A stretch of DNA of 11,246 nucleotides from Actinobacteria bacterium 13_1_40CM_66_12. GTDB lineage: Bacteria; Chloroflexota; Dormibacteria; Dormibacterales; Dormibacteraceae. The DNA is taken from positions 1 through 11,246 of the forward strand of contig MNEW01000073.1 in assembly GCA_001917895.1 (NCBI GenBank), given 5' to 3'. The notes below the pieces were generated by a model. The model was not told the origin of the DNA. It searched no databases and saw only the letters and a list, made by a program, of their open reading frames with translations. Made by a program: the position numbers and the translations under genes. This document shows, one piece after another, positions 1-5,714 of this stretch (position 1 is its first letter; the number at the start of each line of letters is the position of its first letter).

Positions 1-578
1 ATTCGGGCGGCATGAAACGCCGTCTCGAGATCGCTCGGGGCATGCTCCACCAGCCGGAGATCCTGTTCCTGGACGAGCCCACGCTCGGACTCGACCCGCA
101 GACTCGGCAGAGCATCTGGACTCACCTCAACGAGCTGCGCGACCGGAAGGGCATCACGATCTTCATGACCACGCACTACATGGACGAGGCCGAATTCTGC
201 GATCGCATCGCGATCATCGACCGCGGCAAGATCGTCGCCCTCGGCACGCCAGACGAGCTGAAGGCGATGGTCGGCGGCGACGTCGTGACCATCACGTCGA
301 GCAAGTCGGACGATGCGGCCGCCGAGATCGAGAAGTTGCTCGGCGTCACGGCGATTCGCGACAACGGCAGCCTGCGGATGGAGGTTCCCGACGCCAAGGT
401 CTTCGTTCCACGCCTTGTGCGCGAGCTGACGGCGCCGGTGGACACCGTTACGTTGCGGCGGCCGAGTCTCGATGACGTGTTCCTCAAGCTGACCGGTCAC
501 GCCATCCGCGATGAAGAAGCGGGCACCAAGGACCAGATGCGTGCGATGGCGAGCCGCTGGATGGGTCGCCGCCGATGA
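1..578 (+). CDS. ABC transporter ATP-binding protein, DrrA-like (5' end outside window)
   Basis: ATPase subunit of an ABC-2 type exporter; it hydrolyses ATP at the inner face of the membrane to drive the permease encoded next. The reading frame is open from base 3, and the first residues are S-G-G-M-K-R-R, the end of the ABC signature (LSGGxxxR), so the gene begins upstream. The internal ATG at 12 is not a start. The Walker B and D-loop follow at about 60-95 (ILFLDEPTLGLDP) and the H-loop His lies in TTHYMDEAE near 170-190. Walker A and the Q-loop are outside the window. The last 90 or so residues form the C-terminal regulatory extension usual in DrrA/NodI-type ATPases. The TGA stop at 576-578 overlaps the ATG of the permease, so the two are co-translated. 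The subunit type is secure; the substrate (drug, lipid or glycan) cannot be told from sequence. Confidence 0.95.
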   Translation, partial: SGGMKRRLEIARGMLHQPEILFLDEPTLGLDPQTRQSIWTHLNELRDRKGITIFMTTHYMDEAEFCDRIAIIDRGKIVALGTPDELKAMVGGDVVTITSSKSDDAAAEIEKLLGVTAIRDNGSLRMEVPDAKVFVPRLVRELTAPVDTVTLRRPSLDDVFLKLTGHAIRDEEAGTKDQMRAMASRWMGRRR

Positions 579-1450
579 GCATCACGGCAGCAGCATCCGT
601 GGCTCCCGCCCTCGCGCCAGTGGACACGCGCATGGCCAGCCTGCGCGCGATCTACATCATCTGGTACCGAGACATACTCCGGTACTGGCGCGACCGCTGG
701 CGGCTGGTGGCATCGCTCGCGCAGCCGCTGCTGTTCCTCGTCGTCTTCGGCGCAGGGCTCAGCTCATCTCTGGGCCGCGGCACTGTGTTCGGAACCGCGG
801 GCGGCTTCAGCTACATCCAGTTCATGTATCCGGGCATCATCGGGATGGCGATCCTCTTCACCGCCATCTTCGGCGCGATGTCGATCGTTTGGGACCGGGA
901 GTTCGGTTTCCTCAAAGAGGTTCTGGTGGCGCCCATCGACCGATCCGCGGTGGCGATCGGCAAGGCGCTTGGCGGCACCACGCAAGCCATGATCCAGGGC
1001 CTGATCCTGCTCGTGCTCGCGCCGTTCGTGGGCGTCAAGCTCAGCTTTCTCACAATCGTCGAGCTGATCCCGCTGGCCGCGCTGCTCGCGTTCGGTCTTT
1101 CATCGTTCGGCGTCGCCCTTGCGTCGACGATGAAGTCACTGCAGGGTTTCCAGGTCGTGATGAACTTCCTGATGATGCCCATGTTCTTCCTGTCAGGCGC
1201 TTTGTTTCCCCTGACCAACCTGCCGGGCTGGATGACGTGGCTGACTCGACTTGACCCAGCTTCGTATGGGATCGATCCGCTGCGACGGGTCGTGCTCTCG
1301 GACTCAGGCCGATCCAGTGCGCTGGTCGAGCGATTCGCGCTGACGATCAATGGCCAGGTGCTCCCCATCCCGCTGGAGGCCGGCATCGTGCTCGCCTTCG
1401 GCGCGGTGATGCTCGGCATCGCCGTCGTCATGTTTCAGCGCCGCGATTGA
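575..1450 (+). CDS. ABC-2 type transporter permease, DrrB-like
   Basis: Membrane subunit of the exporter (291 aa), partner of the ATPase just upstream with a 4-nt ATGA overlap. After a soluble N-terminus of about 45 residues there are six hydrophobic segments, the usual ABC-2 layout: LVASLAQPLLFLVVF, the FMYPGIIGMAILF region, the IQGLILLVLAPFVG region, LIPLAALLAFGLSSFG, the MNFLMMPMFFLSGALFP region, and a last helix near the C-terminus (VLAFGAVMLGIAVVMF). The ABC-2 family signature is visible in the cytoplasmic loop as REFGFLKEVLVAPIDRSAV and the following GKALGG. Length and order match DrrB/NodJ permeases. Substrate unknown. The last 147 nt are also covered on the opposite strand by the convergent glycosyltransferase frame. 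Confidence 0.95.
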   Translation: MSITAAASVAPALAPVDTRMASLRAIYIIWYRDILRYWRDRWRLVASLAQPLLFLVVFGAGLSSSLGRGTVFGTAGGFSYIQFMYPGIIGMAILFTAIFGAMSIVWDREFGFLKEVLVAPIDRSAVAIGKALGGTTQAMIQGLILLVLAPFVGVKLSFLTIVELIPLAALLAFGLSSFGVALASTMKSLQGFQVVMNFLMMPMFFLSGALFPLTNLPGWMTWLTRLDPASYGIDPLRRVVLSDSGRSSALVERFALTINGQVLPIPLEAGIVLAFGAVMLGIAVVMFQRRD

Positions 1451-2542
1451 GAGGAGCACCAGAGCTGCGATCTCGCCCGCGATGAAGGGAATCGGGCCCC
1501 ATTCCGTGATCCCCTCGATGGCGATGAAGACTGCGAGCACAAACGCCCAGGACCATGGGGGTCGCTCTGGAATGCGGAGGTACAGCCACCCCGCGAGACC
1601 GAGCATGACGAGGTCGTCGATGTGGAGATATGGGCTCGCAAGTAATCCACCGACGATCGCGACGACGTAAATCCACTCGGCGGGTCGCTTGCGAAAGCGC
1701 ACTGAATAGACGAGGGCCAGCGCCCAGATCGCGATTGCCGCCTGCACGACTCGGGTGACGGCGAGGTCTCCGATGTATGGCGCCAGCGTCAGCTCGCGGT
1801 TGACCGCCACGCTCGCGGCGAAGCTCAACCTCTGCTCGTAGGCCGAGATGCCAGCGGGTCCGATGTTGACGGCAGAGGCAAGCGCGAGCAGCCCGATCGC
1901 CACGACCGCACCCGCGAATGCGCGATACCGCCCCGCGACGACCAGCGCGATGGGCAGCATGAAACCGAGCTGCGGTTTGAGCACGATGACGCCCAGGGCG
2001 AGGCCGGACAGGAACGGGCGCCCCGATCGCAGCAGGCCGTAGGAGCCGGCCACGCCGAGCGCGACGAAGATGCCGGGTTGGCCGAGCTGCAGACCGTAGA
2101 TGACAGGCACCCAGCCCACCGCTGCCACCAGGTGGAGGAGCCGCAGGCGACCTGCTCCTGGTGCCGCGAGGTACCAGGTCCCCGCCAGGGCGACCAGCAG
2201 CAGTGCGCTCCACAGCCAGTAAGCGACCGGGTACGGAAGCAGGGTGAAGGGAAGCGCCAGCCACGCCACTGGCGGCGGGCTGATGTATCGCGCCAGCTGC
2301 GCGACGCCGATGCCAGATCCCAGGGCGTTTAGCTCCGCTTGCTGCAAGCCGAGGTCGTAGATGGATTGCCAGCCGTGCGTGGTGCCGATCCGCGCGGCGG
2401 CGTAATAGAAGGTGAAATCGTTGTGGAAGTGATCGGAGGCATAAGCGGCCAGCCACTGATAGACGTCGAAGGCGGCGAACAGCGCAGCCGCGCAGGCTCC
2501 GGCCGCGATGCCCAGGTTGCGCCAGCGCCTCATGCCGGTCAT
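1304..2542 (-). CDS. GT87/DUF2029-like polytopic membrane glycosyltransferase
   Basis: Predicted 412-aa integral membrane protein of the GT-C fold, related to the GT87 (DUF2029) mannosyltransferases that use polyprenyl-phosphate sugars on the outer face of the membrane. What I see: an N-terminal helix, then a loop with N-D-F-T-F-Y-Y-A (Asp42) and G-W-Q-S-I-Y-D, the acidic loop motifs typical of this family, followed by about nine hydrophobic helices. The ATG at 2542 was chosen because it precedes the first helix and sits 8 nt from a possible -10 box. The hydrophobic protein ends near residue 369. The final 48 codons run antisense to the permease gene and encode a charged, His/Asp/Glu-rich tail unlike the rest, so the native stop may have been lost or shifted. 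The acceptor is unknown; the neighbouring ABC exporter could be functionally linked, but the two are convergent. Confidence 0.8.
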   Translation of the reverse strand: MTGMRRWRNLGIAAGACAAALFAAFDVYQWLAAYASDHFHNDFTFYYAAARIGTTHGWQSIYDLGLQQAELNALGSGIGVAQLARYISPPPVAWLALPFTLLPYPVAYWLWSALLLVALAGTWYLAAPGAGRLRLLHLVAAVGWVPVIYGLQLGQPGIFVALGVAGSYGLLRSGRPFLSGLALGVIVLKPQLGFMLPIALVVAGRYRAFAGAVVAIGLLALASAVNIGPAGISAYEQRLSFAASVAVNRELTLAPYIGDLAVTRVVQAAIAIWALALVYSVRFRKRPAEWIYVVAIVGGLLASPYLHIDDLVMLGLAGWLYLRIPERPPWSWAFVLAVFIAIEGITEWGPIPFIAGEIAALVLLSIAALKHDDGDAEHHRAEGEHDAGLQRDGEHLAIDRQRESLDQRTGSA

Positions 2543-2554
2543 CGATCGCGATCG
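2543..2554. other. 12-bp perfect palindrome in the divergent spacer
   Basis: CGATCGCGATCG is identical to its own reverse complement. It abuts the minus-strand start codon at 2542 and overlaps the possible minus-strand -10 box. It could be an operator for a dimeric regulator serving the divergent promoters, but CGATCG-rich words are common by chance in GC-rich genomes. Confidence 0.3.
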
Positions 2555-2556
2555 TA
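2551..2556 (-). promoter_or_regulatory. Possible -10 box for a leaderless glycosyltransferase transcript
   Basis: On the minus strand the hexamer TACGAT lies 8 nt upstream of the ATG at 2542. That spacing would place transcription start at or next to the start codon, and no Shine-Dalgarno sequence is present. I see no convincing -35 box. The motif is short, so chance is a real alternative. Confidence 0.35.
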
Positions 2557-2570
2557 GCCGCCGGTTCCCC

Positions 2571-2576
2571 TACCTT
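2571..2576 (+). promoter_or_regulatory. Possible -10 box for the GNAT-LysE pair
   Basis: The hexamer TACCTT (TAnnnT type) ends 9 nt before the ATG at 2586. This is compatible with a leaderless or nearly leaderless transcript. There is no clear -35 box and only a G-run (GGGG, 2580-2583) too close to the ATG to act as a normal ribosome binding site. Confidence 0.35.
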
Positions 2577-2585
2577 GATGGGGTT

Positions 2586-3122
2586 ATGGCGTCACCCGGC
2601 TTCGAGCCACGTGTGCTGGAGCTCACCGACGGGACAAAGGTCCACGTCCGGCCGATCGTCCCGGAGGACGAGCCACTGCTGATCGACGCGGTGGCCGCGA
2701 TGTCGGAACGGACCGTGTACTTCCGGTTCTTCTCACCCTTGAAGCGTCTTCCGGACGCGCTAGCCCACCGCCTGGCGGTCGTCGACTACAACGACCGCTT
2801 TGCGATCGTCGGCACCACGCACAAACCCGGAGGCAAGCAGCGAATCGTCGGCGTCGCTCGCTATGACCGCGCCGCCGAGACCGACGTGGCCGAGACGGCG
2901 GTCGCGGTGGTGGACGAGTTCCAGCGGCGCGGACTGGGAAGCGCGCTGCTCACCATCCTGGGGAAGGTCGCGCGCGAGCATGGAATCAAGACATTCACCC
3001 TGATCGTGCTGCCCGAGAATCAGCAGATGCTGGGACTGCTGCGCAAGATGGGTTGGATCCATCACGCCAAGCTGACCGGCGGCGTCTACGAGATCAGCTT
3101 CGATCTACCAGAGGAACCGTAG
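2586..3122 (+). CDS. GNAT N-acetyltransferase, similar to the catalytic domain of Pat-type protein lysine acetyltransferases
   Basis: A 178-aa single-domain GNAT enzyme that transfers an acetyl group from acetyl-CoA to an amine. The acetyl-CoA pyrophosphate loop is seen as Q-R-R-G-L-G-S at residues 113-119, after the usual beta-4 strand (AETAVAVVDEF). The N-terminal part (DGTKVHVRPIVPEDEPLL, then the RTVYFRFFSP segment) matches the pattern of the C-terminal GNAT domain of Pat/acyl-CoA-synthetase-linked lysine acetyltransferases; no cyclic-nucleotide-binding or CoA-ligase domain is attached here. ATG at 2586 was chosen over the in-frame upstream ATG at 2508, which would overlap the divergent gene and adds a low-complexity Arg-rich stretch. 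The stop is followed after 2 nt by the exporter gene. Substrate is unknown; lysine side chains of metabolic enzymes are a possibility by family only. Confidence 0.85.
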   Translation: MASPGFEPRVLELTDGTKVHVRPIVPEDEPLLIDAVAAMSERTVYFRFFSPLKRLPDALAHRLAVVDYNDRFAIVGTTHKPGGKQRIVGVARYDRAAETDVAETAVAVVDEFQRRGLGSALLTILGKVAREHGIKTFTLIVLPENQQMLGLLRKMGWIHHAKLTGGVYEISFDLPEEP

Positions 3123-3124
3123 GC

Positions 3125-3748
3125 GTGGACACACAGCTCCTGGCGTTCATCGGTGTCTCGGTCCTGCTCGCGGTGACGCCGGGGCCGGACATGGCGGTGG
3201 TGACCAAGAATGCCCTGGCGCACGGTCGCCGAGGCGTCTTGCTGACGACCACCGGTATCGCGCTCGCGCTGTCGATCTGGGTGACCGCCACCGCCGTCGG
3301 CTTGTCCGCGGTGCTGAGAGCATCGGGCGAGCTGCTGTTCGCGCTGAAGCTTGCCGGCGCTGTGTACCTCGCCTATCTCGGCGTGCGCACGCTGCTCGAC
3401 TCGCGGCGGCGGCCCGCCGACCTGTTGGCAGATGCGCCGCCGCCGGCGCCCGCTCATGCCATCTTTCGCCAGGGCTTTCTATCGGCGATCTCAAACCCCA
3501 AGCTCGGCGTGTTCTTCGTGACCTTTCTGCCGCAGTTCGTGGCGCCCGGTCAAGTGCTGCTGCCGCGATTGTTCGAGCTGGGCTTGATCTTCGCCGTCAT
3601 CGGCTGGACGTGGATGAACTTGTACGGCCTGTTCATCACGCGGATGCGCGACTTCATCACGGCGCCAAGGGTCCGGCAATGGATGCAGCGTGTGACCGGT
3701 GTCGTGCTGTTGGGTTTTGGAGCGCGCCTGGCCCTAGAGCGGGTCTAG
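3125..3748 (+). CDS. LysE/RhtB family amino-acid exporter
   Basis: A 207-aa inner-membrane exporter of the LysE/RhtB superfamily, which expels amino acids or related small metabolites. The family signature T-P-G-P-D-M lies at residues 18-23 in the first helix, and the second hallmark N-P-K-L-G-V-F-F with T-F-L-P-Q-F lies in the middle. About five to six hydrophobic segments and the length fit the family. The GTG at 3125 was chosen: it starts 2 nt after the stop of the acetyltransferase, and translation from it gives the typical N-terminus that leads straight into helix 1. The further-upstream ATG at 3053 would lie inside the preceding gene. It is probably co-transcribed with that acetyltransferase; acetylation of an exported amine is one speculative link. 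The stop at 3746-3748 is one base from the stop of the convergent operon. Confidence 0.9.
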   Translation: MDTQLLAFIGVSVLLAVTPGPDMAVVTKNALAHGRRGVLLTTTGIALALSIWVTATAVGLSAVLRASGELLFALKLAGAVYLAYLGVRTLLDSRRRPADLLADAPPPAPAHAIFRQGFLSAISNPKLGVFFVTFLPQFVAPGQVLLPRLFELGLIFAVIGWTWMNLYGLFITRMRDFITAPRVRQWMQRVTGVVLLGFGARLALERV

Positions 3749-3749
3749 C

Positions 3750-4529
3750 CTAGCCCGTGGCCCACTGGAATTCCTGGAGCAGGGAGTCGAACTCCTGATC
3801 CTCAGGAATTCCGTTCGGCGAGTTCTTGGGGTCGTCGGGATCGACTCCGAAGATGGCAACGGTGACGCCGCCTCTGGATGCGACGACGACGAAGAACCTG
3901 ACCTTGGCCGCTGTCGCGTTCGACCCCAGCAGGTTCGCCGAGTAGACGGCACCGACTCCATCCTGGTCGCCGATGTGTGCACCTTTGAGGTCGGAGACGT
4001 GCGCGACGTCCTGCCAGCTCGCTGTCGGCAGCGCGGTGACGACAGATCCCAGGACCTGGTCGAGCGGAGTGCCGGACTTCGATCCCGTGACCTGCAGCTG
4101 GCCGAGCTTGGTGGCGAGGATGACGCCCTGCGCGTCCTGCGTGCGCACCGTCCAATCCGGGTCGTATTCGACCGTGTAGCCGAATGTCGAGCTCTTGTAG
4201 GTCGCGGGCGCGGGCAGTGGTGTGACGATCCTGGCCCCGCAGTTCGACGTGCACGGCTTGCGTGTGCCGATGACCTGAGAGGCGACAAACGAGCTCAGCC
4301 CCACAGTCACGGCCGCGAGGATGATGAGAAGCCCCGTGGCGACCGCGATTTGCGAACCCCCGACCCGGCGCAGCCCGGCCGCCTGGCGTGGGGGTGCGGC
4401 TGGGTAGGCGTACGCGGGTTGCGCTGCGACAGGTAGTGGCCCTTGAGGAGCGCCGCACCGCCCGCAGAATGGAGCGCCGGGCGCGACCTGCGCGCCACAT
4501 GCGCCGCAGAACCTGGTCTGGACAGCCAT
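3750..4529 (-). CDS. Single-pass membrane protein with N-terminal zinc ribbon and a possible PsbP-like outer domain
   Basis: A 259-aa protein of unknown function, the last gene of the operon. Residues 7-26 form a treble-clef-like zinc ribbon (C8-x2-C11 ... C22-x2-C25). A Pro/Ala-rich linker follows, then one transmembrane helix at about 60-85 (AVATGLLIILAAVTVGLSSF). The C-terminal 165 residues should lie outside the membrane. They begin with S-S-T-F-G-Y-T-V-E-Y-D-P-D-W, the pattern of PsbP/LpqN-like lipoprotein domains, so a PsbP-like fold is likely but unproven. Two further Cys (C-T-S-N-C) lie just after the helix and could form a disulfide. The ATG directly abuts the TAG of the upstream zinc-ribbon gene (TAGATG), with no Shine-Dalgarno sequence, which points to reinitiation. 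No enzyme motif is visible. Confidence 0.8.
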   Translation of the reverse strand: MAVQTRFCGACGAQVAPGAPFCGRCGAPQGPLPVAAQPAYAYPAAPPRQAAGLRRVGGSQIAVATGLLIILAAVTVGLSSFVASQVIGTRKPCTSNCGARIVTPLPAPATYKSSTFGYTVEYDPDWTVRTQDAQGVILATKLGQLQVTGSKSGTPLDQVLGSVVTALPTASWQDVAHVSDLKGAHIGDQDGVGAVYSANLLGSNATAAKVRFFVVVASRGGVTVAIFGVDPDDPKNSPNGIPEDQEFDSLLQEFQWATG

Positions 4530-5714
4530 CTACTTGGTAGTGGCCGAGTGCATGCGTGTCTGCTTCGCCGCCGCCCGGGCGACGCCGCACGACGGGCAGA
4601 AAAGCATGGTCGGCACGATGCGATGACATTCGGGGCAAGCCGCGTCGGGGCCGATCTCATGGGCGGCACCCTCGGCGAGCAGCGACTGATGGATGACGAG
4701 CCGCACGTACATGAGCAGTGCCACCGCAGCCACCGCGCGGATGCCGACCTGGAGCACGAGGTCGGATACCACCACCGACAGGATGCCGAGGATGACCTGC
4801 GCACCAACCGCGACCACCACCGTCGCGAGCAGAGTCGCCTCCCATCCTCGCCCCGCGCGCCGCAAGTCGTAGCGATGCAGCCACGCCGACGCGGTCACCA
4901 GCGATGTGGTGGTGGCGTTGATGAGCATGATCAGAATGCCGGCGCTGAGCAGGCGCAGCGCCCAGTCCACTGGCGAGCCGGTGCCGACCAGAGGGCCGGT
5001 AAGCAGCGGCCAGATGGCGGTCAGCGTCGTCGCGAGAGTGAACCCGAGCGCCGATGCCGCTCCGAACGTGAGCCCGTCAAGAGGCTCGCGCAGCGCGGAT
5101 CTATAGAAGTAGAGGAACAGTGGGCCGGCCAGCATCAGTGTCTGGGCAACAATTGGGATCACGACGCCCGCCAACAGCAGGTTGCCTTCGGTGTCGCCGC
5201 TGATCTGAAGGCCCGAAACGGCCCCGCCGGTCAGTGCTGTGAACGCATATCCGAGGACCGCGCCGGTGACCATCGTTGCCGCGATCAGAAGCCACGGCTC
5301 TGACTCGTAGACCTCGACCTCGTACAGGTACAGGAGGTACAGGACCGGCAGCATGAAGACCGCGGCGATCGTTGCGGGCGCGAACAAATGCAGCGCGGCA
5401 AGGATCACCACCACCACACTGCCCGCCAGGAGCGCCCAGCGGAAAGCGCCGCCGCGGCGGTGTGGAAGGTGAGGGAAGAGCGTGGTCACGATCGACAGGT
5501 GCACGACCGGCTCCGATGGCACAGCCGCGAAAGCGTTTCTTCGGCTGGCGCTGCCTCGCGTGAGGTGGGCTCCACAATGGCCGCAGAACTCGCCTGCCGG
5601 GACCATCGATCCGCAGTGCGGGCACAGGACGAGTGGAGGTCCGGCGGCAGGCTCATCAGGCTTCGACTTGCGGCGGTCCGGAGCTCGCCGCCTGTCGCCG
5701 GCTTCGCCGGTCAC
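4530..5714 (-). CDS. PrsW-like polytopic membrane protein without the expected catalytic residues, flanked by two zinc ribbons
   Basis: A 394-aa membrane protein. A zinc ribbon sits near the N-terminus (C31-x2-C34 ... C44-x2-C47) and a second at the C-terminus (C360-x2-C363 ... C373-x2-C376). Between them are about eight hydrophobic helices. The core resembles PrsW-type glutamic intramembrane proteases: Y-E-S-E-P-W (136-141) followed by a helix with a Gly, then PIVAQTLM (187-194), then EPLDGLTFGAASALGF (210-225). PrsW proteins usually have an EE..K motif where this one has A190-Q191..M194, and a GFA..EN motif where this one has GFTLATT (224-230), so it should not be an active protease. The GTG at 5714 was chosen because AAGGAGG lies 6 nt upstream and it overlaps the peptidase stop (GTGA). 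The longer frame to 5972 would overlap the peptidase. Function unknown; membrane scaffold or substrate binder is inference. Confidence 0.75.
   Translation of the reverse strand: MTGEAGDRRRAPDRRKSKPDEPAAGPPLVLCPHCGSMVPAGEFCGHCGAHLTRGSASRRNAFAAVPSEPVVHLSIVTTLFPHLPHRRGGAFRWALLAGSVVVVILAALHLFAPATIAAVFMLPVLYLLYLYEVEVYESEPWLLIAATMVTGAVLGYAFTALTGGAVSGLQISGDTEGNLLLAGVVIPIVAQTLMLAGPLFLYFYRSALREPLDGLTFGAASALGFTLATTLTAIWPLLTGPLVGTGSPVDWALRLLSAGILIMLINATTTSLVTASAWLHRYDLRRAGRGWEATLLATVVVAVGAQVILGILSVVVSDLVLQVGIRAVAAVALLMYVRLVIHQSLLAEGAAHEIGPDAACPECHRIVPTMLFCPSCGVARAAAKQTRMHSATTK

Noticed and set aside
1428..2456. Second minus-strand frame of 342 codons inside the glycosyltransferase
   Set aside because: Arg/Ala/Pro-rich out-of-frame translation; the hydrophobic helices and GT87 motifs are in the other frame.
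3734..3748. Hairpin CTAGA-GCGGG-TCTAG as a rho-independent terminator
   Set aside because: The stem is only 5 bp and AT-rich in part, with no following T-run on either strand.
3750..5714. The C-x2-C pairs as rubredoxin or transposase zinc fingers
   Set aside because: Spacing (C-x2-C, 10 residues or fewer apart, C-x2-C) and position next to membrane helices fit short zinc ribbons of membrane proteins, and no recombinase or redox partner is nearby.
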